From Deinococcus betulae (lineage in GTDB: Bacteria > Deinococcota > Deinococci > Deinococcales > Deinococcaceae), in contig NZ_JAIQXU010000009.1 of assembly GCF_020166395.1 (NCBI RefSeq), positions 62,001-126,000 on the forward strand: a stretch of DNA of 64,000 nucleotides. The letters run 5' to 3'. The translations under genes were made by a program, and so were the position numbers. The notes under the pieces were generated by a model. The model saw nothing but the letters and a program-made list of their open reading frames with translations, searched no databases and was not told the origin of the DNA. Positions 48,227 to 64,000 of the stretch are shown piece by piece. Every line of letters starts with the position of its first letter. Position 1 is the stretch's first letter.

Positions 48227-49876
48227 ATGACCAAACGTATGTTGCTGACCGGCTTGACGGCGCTGCTCGCGGCCTGTGCTCCCACGCCTCTTCCTGCTGC
48301 CCCCACCCCGGCCGCTTCTCACCCAGCGGGCCTGTACGAACTTCAACTGCGCGTGACCGATCAGGGCGTGGGGCAGGCCAGCTTGCGCCGCGTGGACCCC
48401 GGCGGCCTGTTGAGCGGCCAGGCACTCATCGCTGCTGGCGACCCGGTGCAACTGGGCGCGCAGGCCATCACCACCCAGACCTTCACCACACGGAAGAACG
48501 GCGCGGATATCCGGCACATCAGCACGACCTTTGCGGCGACCAATGTGACGGCTTCGGCGCTGCAGAATCTGACCTTGCTGCCGGTGGTCCTCACCGACAC
48601 CGACGGCGACCCGGAGAACAACGCCACCGCGCCTACCGTGGCGGGGACACCCTTTCGCAGCGTGCGTCTGTTTGACGGCAGCGACGCCTCAGGTCAGGCC
48701 GCCTCTATCCGTCCTGTGCAGGGACAGCAGGTCAATGTGCAGACGGGCGAGAGCACCGATAACCCCGCCGCGACCCTGTTCTTGTCGGGCCTGAACGTGG
48801 CGAGTCTGGGGGCCACCCCACCCGCTGGCCTGAGCATGACGGTACAAAATCAGGGCTGGCTGGCCGCAGAGACGCTGGCGCAGGGGGCCACCGTGCCGGT
48901 GACCTTTGCCGTGGACCTGCCCATTGACCGCAGCAATACCCGTGGGCAGGCGTTCAGCTTCAGTCTGATGTTCACCGCCGCGCAGGACGTGACGAGCAGT
49001 GAGGTGGGCCTGCCCGCCGACCCGGCGGTGGTGCGCGGCACCCTGCAGGGCTGGACGAGGGGCGCAGGCTATGAGCTCAGCGAGGAGTATATGGCTGAGT
49101 CTGGATGGCTCAGGCGGCGCACCGTTCCAGTTGCGGCAACAGGGAGCATTGATCTGTCTCTGCAAGGTCAGGAAACCAGCCAACTGTTCCCATTTCTGGA
49201 TGCTGACTGCCCTGTGCAGGGCGAGCAATCTGCCCCGAACGTCCATGTGGCCTGGCCTTATCTGGCTGTCTACAGCGCGCAGGGCGACCGACTGGGTCAG
49301 GTGCGGGAGGTGGACACAACTAACAAGCCAGTGCGCCGCCTGTATGCTGATGCGCCCCTGCGGGTCAAGGGCACCGCGCCCTGCCAAAGCCTGCCCGAGA
49401 TAAGTTTTGAATACGACCTCACCCTGCAACCAGGCTGGAATCTGATTACTGAGACACAGCGCCGTGTGGGGGAGAACTTTATCGTCCGCTACCAATCCCT
49501 GCCCAGTGGGACACGCACTCGCCTGCGCTCCGTTCAGTCTGGCCCCTGGGTCAGGGTCGCCTCGCCCGAGTTTGGCAGCGAACTGAACCTCCGCGCCGGT
49601 CAGCCGCTGGCCGTGCCGTTCCAGCTGTTCCAGGACGGTGGCGTCAGCGGCCCCGTGACGGTGACCAGCAGCCTGCCCGGCGTGTCCGTCACGCCAGATA
49701 CGCTCAATCTGCCGGCGCTGACCGGACAGGCTTTGGGGGTCCAGGCCGTCACAACTTCATTGACCTTGACGGCAGACGCGGGGCTGGCTGGGTTTTCCGA
49801 CCCTCTGACCCTAACTTTCTTTCAGAATGGACAGATTGTGGGCCGGGTCAGCTACCTTCTTACCGTCACCCCCTGA
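48227..49876 (+). CDS. Large lipoprotein of unknown function
   Basis: A 549-residue lipoprotein: the signal peptide ends in LTALLAAC, so the mature Cys is at about residue 16, followed by a Pro/Ala-rich linker. The rest is beta-strand rich with repeats like VTSSLPGVSVTPDTLNLPALTGQ, as in Ig-like or putative-Ig bacterial surface proteins. No catalytic motif is seen. GAGGA precedes ATG 48227. Base composition between 49060 and 49480 is a little lower in GC than the flanks. A two-way terminator follows. Confidence 0.7.
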   Translation: MTKRMLLTGLTALLAACAPTPLPAAPTPAASHPAGLYELQLRVTDQGVGQASLRRVDPGGLLSGQALIAAGDPVQLGAQAITTQTFTTRKNGADIRHISTTFAATNVTASALQNLTLLPVVLTDTDGDPENNATAPTVAGTPFRSVRLFDGSDASGQAASIRPVQGQQVNVQTGESTDNPAATLFLSGLNVASLGATPPAGLSMTVQNQGWLAAETLAQGATVPVTFAVDLPIDRSNTRGQAFSFSLMFTAAQDVTSSEVGLPADPAVVRGTLQGWTRGAGYELSEEYMAESGWLRRRTVPVAATGSIDLSLQGQETSQLFPFLDADCPVQGEQSAPNVHVAWPYLAVYSAQGDRLGQVREVDTTNKPVRRLYADAPLRVKGTAPCQSLPEISFEYDLTLQPGWNLITETQRRVGENFIVRYQSLPSGTRTRLRSVQSGPWVRVASPEFGSELNLRAGQPLAVPFQLFQDGGVSGPVTVTSSLPGVSVTPDTLNLPALTGQALGVQAVTTSLTLTADAGLAGFSDPLTLTFFQNGQIVGRVSYLLTVTP

Positions 49877-49885
49877 AACCAGCAC

Positions 49886-49923
49886 AGAGAAGCCCCCACC
49901 CGTTTCCAGGTGGGGGCTTCTCT
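49886..49923. terminator. Bidirectional terminator between the lipoprotein gene and rpoC
   Basis: AGAGAAGCCCCCACC (49886-49900) pairs perfectly with GGTGGGGGCTTCTCT (49909-49923) around an 8-nt loop. Both flanks are only mildly U-rich (GGTTGCC / GTGCTGG), so stem strength must do the work. Confidence 0.75.
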
Positions 49924-49959
49924 GGTTGCCTGTGGCTCTTCGCCATCAGGCATCGGCGG

Positions 49960-54579
<4,620 letters not shown>

Positions 54580-54618
54580 TCAGACTCCTGTAGAAGAGGG
54601 CTGACTTGCTTGTTGATG

Positions 54619-54723
54619 CTCTTCCCCCTTGAGGGGGAGGCTGGGTGGGGGTGGGACACGGCGGGCCCGCTCCACCCCCTCTGTCCCTGCGGGACATCTC
54701 CCTCCTGAAGGGGGAGAGGGAAG
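54619..54723. repeat. Inverted-repeat element in the rpoB-rpoC gap
   Basis: CTTCCCCCTTGAGGGGGAGG at the left is mirrored by CCTCCTGAAGGGGGAGAGGG at the right. Inside, GGGTGGGGGTGG faces CCACCCCCT, and GTCCCTGCGGGAC forms a separate small hairpin. The unit is about 105 bp and would fold into one long imperfect stem in the rpoBC mRNA. This C/G-rich pattern is a common dispersed repeat type; it is related in style, not in sequence, to that at 2056-2588. Confidence 0.65.
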
Positions 54724-54732
54724 GGCAGCGCC

Positions 54733-58188
<3,456 letters not shown>

Positions 58189-58356
58189 ATCCACCTCGGG
58201 GGCACCCTGGGATCACTGCGGCCTCTCTCGGGGCATGAAAAGGCGCAGCTGGGACGCGCAGCCTCTGACAGCCGCGTTCCCATTCGTTGTGCTTAGCTTT
58301 GCCGAGCCGCTTCTCGCAAAGAACTCCTGCCCGACCCATCATGGTCAGCACAGAAG

Positions 58357-58386
58357 AGTCTACACCTGTGCGGGCAGTGCAGTCAA
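58357..58386 (-). promoter_or_regulatory. Probable rpoBC promoter
   Basis: On the minus strand TTGACT (58381-58386), an 18-bp spacer and TAGACT (58357-58362). This gives a leader of about 160 nt before rpoB. The rest of the 337-nt gap between rpoB and the divergent TPR gene holds no further gene. Confidence 0.65.
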
Positions 58387-58525
58387 ACGGCGCGCGAAAG
58401 CGGCCTCTGGAAGAAGCTGTGACGGGCAGTTTGCCGAACAGGCAGGGGCGCCGTCAAGTCCAGTTCTTCATGAAAAGCGGGCAAACCTGCGGCGGCAGCC
58501 CACTGCGGCGCTTTAGCATAGGCGG

Positions 58526-59317
58526 GTGGACGCCCTGCAACCCTACCTTCCTCTGATCTACAACGTCCTGCGCGCCCTGGCGGTAGTTGGCCTCATCCAT
58601 GCGGTGGTCACGCGGCAGCAGGTGTACTGGATCGTCATGCTGGTGTTTGGAGCGCTGTTTGGCGGCCTGTTTGGGCTGGCGTTTGCGGCCGTGTACACCT
58701 TCATGGTGCTTATCCCGGCGCTCAGGGGGAGTAGCCGCGTGGCGGGTCAGGCCGTGGCGCGCGGGGTAGAGGCGCTCAAACCCCTGGACCTGCGCATCCT
58801 CGAAGCCCAGGCCGACCTGGCCGAGAGCGACACCTTGCAGCGGCGTGCGGATCTGGCGGCCTTGCAAGCCCGCGCAGGGCGGCCCGATGAGGCGCAGGTC
58901 ACCTTGCAGCCGCTGCTGAGTGGCATCTACGCCGACGACCCGGTGGTGCTGCTGACGAGCGCCGAACTGGACCTGGTGCGGAACCAGCCTGCGCCCGCCG
59001 AGGAAAAACTGCAGCGGGTGGACCTGAAAGCCAGCGCCGCCACGCGCACCCGTACCCTGACCCTGCTGGCCCAGGCGCAGGACGCCCAGGGGCATTCGGA
59101 AGCCGACGCAACCTACCGGGAGGCTATGACGGCCGCCACCACGGAAGAACCCCGCGCCCGCTACGCCGCCTACCTGCTGAGGCAGGGCAGGGGAGATGAG
59201 GCCCGTGCTCTGCTGGACGCCCTGGAGAAGACCGAGCGCCGAGCCACGGCTCTGTACCGCCGTCAAGAGCGGGAGTGGTTTCAGCAGGGACGCGATCTGA
59301 GAAAAGAATTGAAGTGA
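58526..59317 (+). CDS. Membrane-anchored TPR-like protein
   Basis: A 263-residue protein with two N-terminal membrane helices (VLRALAVVGLIHAVV and YWIVMLVFGALFGGLFGLAFAAVYTFMVL in parts), followed by a cytoplasmic helical domain of TPR-like pairs: RRADLAALQARAGRPDEAQVTL, LLAQAQDAQGHSEADATYREAM, YAAYLLRQGRGDEARALLDAL. This is the layout of PspA-like or YhaM-like scaffold proteins; I assign no function. It starts at GTG 58526, 6 nt after TAGCAT (leaderless). Divergent from rpoB. Confidence 0.78.
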   Translation: MDALQPYLPLIYNVLRALAVVGLIHAVVTRQQVYWIVMLVFGALFGGLFGLAFAAVYTFMVLIPALRGSSRVAGQAVARGVEALKPLDLRILEAQADLAESDTLQRRADLAALQARAGRPDEAQVTLQPLLSGIYADDPVVLLTSAELDLVRNQPAPAEEKLQRVDLKASAATRTRTLTLLAQAQDAQGHSEADATYREAMTAATTEEPRARYAAYLLRQGRGDEARALLDALEKTERRATALYRRQEREWFQQGRDLRKELK

Positions 59318-59767
59318 GCGTGATGCGGTTTTCTCGCTGGGTCTGACGGTCGGCTGAGCAGCTGACTCAAGTTTGCGTCAGATCAGACGGTAAGAGCCGT
59401 TGGGGGCTTCCTAGGGCTGGGTGGCGTGCAGTTCTGCGGCGGTCTGTGAGGTCTGGCAGCTAGAAAATTTGATCTCGCGGCCCGTGAATCGTTCGCAGAA
59501 CACGGCTTGGTTATCGCGGTCTGGTGGTGACTGTGAAGAGTCTCTTCCAGCGTTGGCTCCATCCAGTTTGTGCGGGACTGAGGGAACAGGGGGAGGATTG
59601 TACGCTCCTGCCCACACTGTGGTCGCCCCAATCTCCTGTTTCTCGCCGGTTGGATGAATGACTGAGGCTGAAAGCTGTTGGTGAGGTCCGGGCGAAGACG
59701 CTCTGGGCCACCTGAGGTTCGGTGGCTTCCTCTGCATCCTCCTGCGCCAATGTGGTTTAAGCCAATT
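59318..59767. other. 450-base region with no recognised gene
   Basis: GC here is below that of flanking genes. Short open frames of about 80-110 codons exist on both strands (for example 59411-59737 minus), but none has a ribosome site, a TANNNT start box or recognisable domains. It could hold the remnant of a decayed gene or insertion sequence. Confidence 0.4.
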
Positions 59768-59814
59768 ATATTACCCGGAAGATATTGCGGTCTGATATTT
59801 CATCCGGGTAATAT
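59768..59814 (+). promoter_or_regulatory. Promoter and inverted-repeat operator of the DUF2239 operon
   Basis: ATATTACCCGGA (59768-59779) and TCCGGGTAATAT (59803-59814) are perfect 12-bp inverted repeats with 23 bp between them. The right arm ends in TAATAT (59809-59814), which is 6 nt before the ATG and is preceded at 18 bp by TTGCGG: a leaderless promoter whose -10 box is inside the repeat. A dimer bound to each arm would shut it. Confidence 0.7.
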
Positions 59815-59820
59815 GCATCT

Positions 59821-60396
59821 ATGTCAGAAGCCCCGACCTACAGCGCCTTTTTGGGCGCCCGCCGCCTGGCCACTGGGCCACTACACGACACCCTCACCGC
59901 CGTTAAGACGGCCCTAGACGCCCTGACTGGTCCCCGTACCCAACCGCTGATCGTCTTTAACGATGAAACGGGCCGCCCCGCCGACTTTGACTGGCGCGGC
60001 ACTCTGGAGGAGGTGCTGGCCCGTCATGCGCCAGCGCCGTCCAGAACCGGTCCAGGTCGCCCGAAGCTGGGCGTGGTGTCGCGGGAGGTCAGCCTGCTGC
60101 CCCGGCACTGGGACTGGCTGGAAAGTCACCCGAACGGCGCCTCGGCCGCGCTGCGCCGCCTGATTGATGAGGCCCGCAAAGCCGACCCCGAAGGCGAGCG
60201 CCGCCGCGTGGCCAGTCTGGCGGCCGACCGCTTTCTGACCGTGATGGCCGGCGACCTGCCGGGCGCCGAGGACGCCAGCCGCGCCCTCTACGCCGCTGAG
60301 CGGGGGGCGTTTGAGGCAGTGCTGGCCCCCTGGCCCGAAGACATTCGGTTGCACGCGCTGTATCTGGCGGCCCCCGCATTCGGTCAAGCTCAATGA
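59821..60396 (+). CDS. DUF2239 family protein with ribbon-helix-helix-like segment
   Basis: A 191-residue protein. Residues 79-120 read GRPKLGVVSREVSLLPRHW followed by two helices (DWLESHPNGASAALRRLIDEARK), which match the beta-helix-helix pattern of RHH DNA-binding proteins and the DUF2239 core. N-terminal (TYSAFLGARRLATGPL) and C-terminal parts are also typical. DUF2239 has no established function. An RHH-type fold and a perfect inverted repeat over its own promoter suggest autoregulation. Start ATG 59821 is set by the leaderless box. It overlaps the GIY-YIG gene by 4 nt. Confidence 0.82.
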   Translation: MSEAPTYSAFLGARRLATGPLHDTLTAVKTALDALTGPRTQPLIVFNDETGRPADFDWRGTLEEVLARHAPAPSRTGPGRPKLGVVSREVSLLPRHWDWLESHPNGASAALRRLIDEARKADPEGERRRVASLAADRFLTVMAGDLPGAEDASRALYAAERGAFEAVLAPWPEDIRLHALYLAAPAFGQAQ

Positions 60397-60725
60397 CAGA
60401 AGCCTCCCCACGCCGTTACCGTGGGTTCACGCCCCGCATGGGCGTCTACCGGATCACGCATCTGCCGTCTGGCCGCACCTTGCTGGGCAGCAGCGTGCAT
60501 GTCGAAGGCCTGCTCAACCGCATTCGCTTTCAGCTGGAACTGGGAGGGCACCGTCACGCCCAGATGCAGCGGGACTGGGCAGCGGATGGCCCGGCACAGT
60601 TCCGCTTCGAGGTGCTTGACGACCTTCAGCCCCAGCATCCCGGCGACGAGCCGCTGGACGACCTCAAGGAGTTGCTTGCGTTATGGGAAGAGAAACTGAA
60701 CCTTCCGGCGGGCCAGCGGTACTGA
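60393..60725 (+). CDS. GIY-YIG family protein (degenerate)
   Basis: A 110-residue single-domain protein. MGVYRITHLPSGRTLLGSSVHVEG (in parts) corresponds to the GIY...YIG core, but the second motif is LLG instead of YIG. HAQMQRDWAADGPAQFRFEVLDDL carries the Glu of the active site. Loss of the second Tyr makes nuclease activity doubtful. The ATG overlaps the DUF2239 stop (ATGA), so they are co-translated. The downstream repeat protein starts 43 nt before its end. Confidence 0.78.
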   Translation: MTEASPRRYRGFTPRMGVYRITHLPSGRTLLGSSVHVEGLLNRIRFQLELGGHRHAQMQRDWAADGPAQFRFEVLDDLQPQHPGDEPLDDLKELLALWEEKLNLPAGQRY

Positions 60726-61330
60726 CCCTGGCCCCAGATCTGACGGCCGCCCAGCTGGAGCAGCTGGCTGAAACAGCAGAGAAGCCGACCCGCGCCCTGA
60801 TTGCCGCCCATCCCAACACCCCGCCGGCCCTGCTGGAGAGGCTGGCGGCGGACCACCCCGCCGAGGTGCTGGGGAACCCGGCCCTGCCGCTGCTGCGCCT
60901 GGCCCATCCCCGGCTGCTGCTGGACGTGCCCCTGCATGTCCTGCTGAGGCTGCTGGCACAACTGGACGCCCCGGCGTGGCTGCTGCGGCACGCGCTCATT
61001 GCTTCCGCTATAGAAATTCAGGCGGCGGCGGCGGCGCACCCTGCCCTAAACGAACGGCAGGTCGAGTGGCTGGCGCGTCACCCTGCCTGGCAGGTGCGCG
61101 CCCGCATTGCGGCCCGGCCAGAGCTGTCGGCCCGCTGGATAGAGCATCTGGCGGCTGACGCCGACTACGGGGTGCGGATGTACATCGCCTCGCGCGCCAA
61201 CCTGCCGGCCCCCGTGGCGGGGCAACTGGCCGCTGACCCGTCGCCCTTCGTGCGGCAGGTCCTGGCGCGTGCTCAGCAGACCGCGCTGGCGGTGTGGCTG
61301 GTGACGCTCTGTGCGCTGCCGTGGGGGTAG
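60683..61330 (+). CDS. Leucine-rich-repeat-variant-like helical repeat protein
   Basis: A 215-residue protein built of about 24-residue helical repeats resembling LRV/HEAT repeats: TRALIAAHPNTPPALLERLAADHP, AEVLGNPALPLLRL, EIQAAAAAHPALNERQVEWLARHP, WQVRARIAARPELSARWIEHLAADAD and YGVRMYIASRANLPAPVAGQLAAD. A likely protein-binding solenoid, no catalytic motif. A C-terminal hydrophobic stretch (TALAVWLVTLCALPWG) is odd. AAGGAG precedes ATG 60683 inside the GIY-YIG gene. Third gene of the DUF2239 operon. Confidence 0.72.
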   Translation: MGRETEPSGGPAVLTLAPDLTAAQLEQLAETAEKPTRALIAAHPNTPPALLERLAADHPAEVLGNPALPLLRLAHPRLLLDVPLHVLLRLLAQLDAPAWLLRHALIASAIEIQAAAAAHPALNERQVEWLARHPAWQVRARIAARPELSARWIEHLAADADYGVRMYIASRANLPAPVAGQLAADPSPFVRQVLARAQQTALAVWLVTLCALPWG

Positions 61331-61423
61331 CTGTGAACCGTGAGGCCGCTGCTCAAGCAGAGGCTGTGGGGGCAGATTTGCCCGCCTGAAACCAACAGGA
61401 AAGGCTTCTCGCCTTCTAGAAAC

Positions 61424-61452
61424 GAAAAACCCCCAGCCGCTGGGGCTGGGGG
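61424..61452 (-). terminator. Rho-independent terminator of rplJL
   Basis: On the minus strand CCCCCAGCC pairs with GGCTGGGGG over a 5-nt loop, followed by TTTTTCG. It lies 24 nt after rplL. Confidence 0.9.
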
Positions 61453-61476
61453 CTGCACACCCGGTTGGGGCAGGAT

Positions 61477-61839
61477 TTACTTGAGTTCGACCTTGGCGCC
61501 AGCGGCTTCCAGCTGGGCCTTGATCTTCTCGGCGTCGTCCTTGCTCGCGCCTTCTTTCAGCACGCCGCCCTTCTCGCTCATGTCCTTGGCTTCCTTCAGA
61601 CCCAGGCCGGTGATGGCGCGGATTTCCTTAATGACGTTGATCTTGCTCGCGCCGGCGTCCACCAGCACCACGTCAAATTCGGTCTTCTCTTCCACGGCGG
61701 CAGCGGGGCCAGCAGCGGGGCCAGAGGCCACAGCGGCGGTCACGCCCCAGGTTTCTTTCAGGCCGTCAATCAGGTCGGCGAGTTCCATGATGGTGAGCTG
61801 GCCGAGTTGGTCAATAAGCGCTTGTTTGTCGTAAGCCAT
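61477..61839 (-). CDS. rplL: Ribosomal protein bL12 (L7/L12)
   Basis: A 120-residue stalk protein: an N-terminal dimerisation helix pair ([21 protein letters not shown]), an Ala/Gly-rich hinge ([18 protein letters not shown]) and the C-terminal domain [12 protein letters not shown] ... [12 protein letters not shown]. It recruits translation factors to the ribosome. ATG 61839 has GGAGGAATA upstream. It follows rplJ by 60 nt. Confidence 0.97.
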   Translation of the reverse strand: MAYDKQALIDQLGQLTIMELADLIDGLKETWGVTAAVASGPAAGPAAAVEEKTEFDVVLVDAGASKINVIKEIRAITGLGLKEAKDMSEKGGVLKEGASKDDAEKIKAQLEAAGAKVELK

Positions 61840-61899
61840 GATGTATTCCTCCGGAGGATGAAGTTGGGGGCGCCCCGGTCAGGGGGCAAGGCCGGTGCG

Positions 61900-62544
<645 letters not shown>

Positions 62545-62602
62545 AAAAAAGAGGGTGATGGTTGCCAGTTGATGGTTTTTCTATCAACCTTCGGCCATCA
62601 CC
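62545..62602 (-). terminator. Terminator or attenuator after rplA
   Basis: On the minus strand GGTGATGG (62595-62602) pairs with CCATCACC (62554-62561), with an inner GTTGAT/ATCAAC stem, followed by CTCTTTTTT. It separates rplKA from rplJL. Confidence 0.8.
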
Positions 62603-62609
62603 GCGCCGC

Positions 62610-63300
62610 TTAGGCGCTGCCGCCGCTCAGGGCCAGCTCGATGCTGGGGCCCATCGTGGTGGTCAGGAACGCGCTGCGCAGGAACACGCCTTTGGCGCTG
62701 CCGGGCTTGGCGGCCTCCAGCGCACCGATCAGCGCGCTGTAGTTGGCGCTGAGGTTGCTGGGGTCGAAGCTGGCCTTGCCAATCGGCGCGTGCACCACGC
62801 CGGTCTTGTCGTTGCGGAATTCGATGCGGCCGGCCTTGAGGCCGCGCACCATGCCGGTCACGTCGGGGCCGACGGTGCCGCTCTTGGGGTTGGGCAGCAG
62901 GCCGCGCGGCCCGAGCAGACGGGCGAGCTTCTGACCCACCTGGGCCATCATGTCGGGGGTCGCCACGACAGCGTCAAAGTCCATAAAGCCGCCGGCGATC
63001 CGCTCGATCAGGTCCTCGCTGCCGACGACATCGGCGCCCGCCGCTTCAGCAGCCTGCACGTTGTCGCCCTTGGTGATCACGGCCACGCGCACGCTGCGGC
63101 CGGTGCCGTGAGGCAGAGCCACGGTGCCGCGCACGTTCTGGTCGCTCTTGCGGGGGTCAATGCCCAAACGGAAGTGCACTTCCACGGTCTCGTCGAACTT
63201 CGCCGTGGCGATGTCCTTGACCAGCGCGGCGGCTTCGTCGATGGTGTACTGCTTGTTGCGGTCCACTTTGGCCGCCAGCGCTTCGTAGCGCTTGCCACGC

Positions 63301-63308
<8 letters not shown>
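62610..63308 (-). CDS. rplA: Ribosomal protein uL1
   Basis: A 232-residue protein of the L1 stalk. [26 protein letters not shown] is the family start, and [20 protein letters not shown] [19 protein letters not shown] is diagnostic. L1 usually represses the L11-L1 operon by binding its mRNA. Its ATG overlaps the rplK end by 8 nt. Confidence 0.97.
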
Positions 63309-63735
<427 letters not shown>

Positions 63736-63843
63736 TGAGATTCCTCCTTAGCTCCCCCGCGCCTGGCCTGGGCCCGGCTGGGGTGCTGACGCTAAGTTCT
63801 GTGCCGTTCGCCTCTAGGGGCAGAACAAGACAGCAACTTTTCT

Positions 63844-63872
63844 ACTTTACCTGTCCGCCGCCTGTTTGCCAA
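63844..63872 (-). promoter_or_regulatory. Probable rplK promoter
   Basis: On the minus strand TTGGCA (63867-63872), 17 bp and TAAAGT (63844-63849). The leader of about 100 nt has a GTTCTG...CAGAAC hairpin that could bind L1. Confidence 0.55.
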
Positions 63873-63905
63873 GCGGCCGGGGCAGATGTGGCGACCTGGC
63901 CAGTG

Positions 63906-64000
63906 TTACTTGGCCACCTGACTGAAGTCGAGTTCGACCGGCGTCTCGCGGCCAAAGATGCTGACGAGCACCTTGACCTTCGACTGCGGAATGTTGACCT
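63906..64000 (-). CDS. nusG: Transcription antitermination factor NusG, C-terminal end
   Basis: The last 31 codons read [30 protein letters not shown] (30 residues plus stop, given by the [19 protein letters not shown] core), the end of the NusG KOW domain. The rest lies beyond the window. The place next to rplK fits the usual secE-nusG-rplK order. Confidence 0.9.
   Translation of the reverse strand, partial: VNIPQSKVKVLVSIFGRETPVELDFSQVAK

Overview
The window is high-GC bacterial chromosome that reads as Deinococcus (phylum Deinococcota). The evidence is the size and insertion pattern of RpoB (1151 aa) and RpoC (1539 aa), the trehalose pair treY/treZ, an RNase R with very long tails, and many genes whose start codon lies 6-7 nt behind a TANNNT -10 box, as in the leaderless genes common in this genus. 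I saw no phage, CRISPR array, complete insertion sequence or origin. The genes are mostly core metabolism and information processing, so novelty is more likely in regulation and dispersed repeats than in a large new gene cluster.

Layout. 1-5.6 kb: a divergent pair (unknown gene / S4-domain protein), zapE, a 530-bp inverted-repeat region, dnaG without an obvious ATG/GTG/TTG start at the expected place, a cupin and a DJ-1/PfpI protein. 5.8-6.5 kb: a two-gene nucleotidyltransferase plus small-protein pair resembling toxin-antitoxin modules. 6.7-11.3 kb: glycine cleavage operon gcvT-gcvH-gcvP on the minus strand. 11.4-15.4 kb: a 2'-5' RNA ligase-like protein, a NUDIX hydrolase and an SDR facing a metallophosphoesterase / 5-formyl-THF cyclo-ligase / YhhN-like operon. 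15.5-18.3 kb: a DUF4394 lipoprotein, hisIE and hisF, with a miniature inverted-repeat element between the his genes. 18.5-23 kb: an orphan response regulator, a DUF72 protein, an acyl-CoA dehydrogenase, tRNA-His and tRNA-Leu, and trigger factor. 23-28.1 kb: fatty acid synthesis genes fabH-fabD-(DinB-like)-fabG, acpP and fabF, with a shared palindrome in front of fabH and acpP. 28.2-35 kb: hydrophilic proteins, an ankyrin protein, a thiolase, DoxX, GNAT, a phosphoesterase, a secreted protein and a Bax inhibitor-1-like protein. 35-40 kb: treZ-treY. 40-50 kb: rnr, xthA, an aminotransferase and envelope proteins of unknown function. 50-58.4 kb: rpoB-rpoC with an inverted-repeat element between them. 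58.5-61.3 kb: a TPR membrane protein and a DUF2239 / GIY-YIG / repeat-protein operon with a perfect 12-bp inverted repeat over its promoter. 61.4-64 kb: rplK-rplA, rplJ-rplL and the end of nusG.

How it fits together. The right end is the classical nusG-rplKAJL-rpoBC region, interrupted by the DUF2239 operon and the TPR gene. The fab block supplies acyl-ACP synthesis, and the thiolase and acyl-CoA dehydrogenase handle acyl-CoA; the TTGAAC-N3/4-GTTCAA palindromes suggest one lipid regulator. The glycine cleavage operon and the 5-formyl-THF cyclo-ligase both feed folate one-carbon pools. Trehalose synthesis and two very hydrophilic small proteins fit a desiccation-tolerant lifestyle, but that link is inference. 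The leads I rate highest are the DUF2239 operon with its putative autoregulatory operator, the nucleotidyltransferase/small-protein pair, the fab palindromes, the leaderless promoter architecture seen at 16 genes, and the tails of RNase R.
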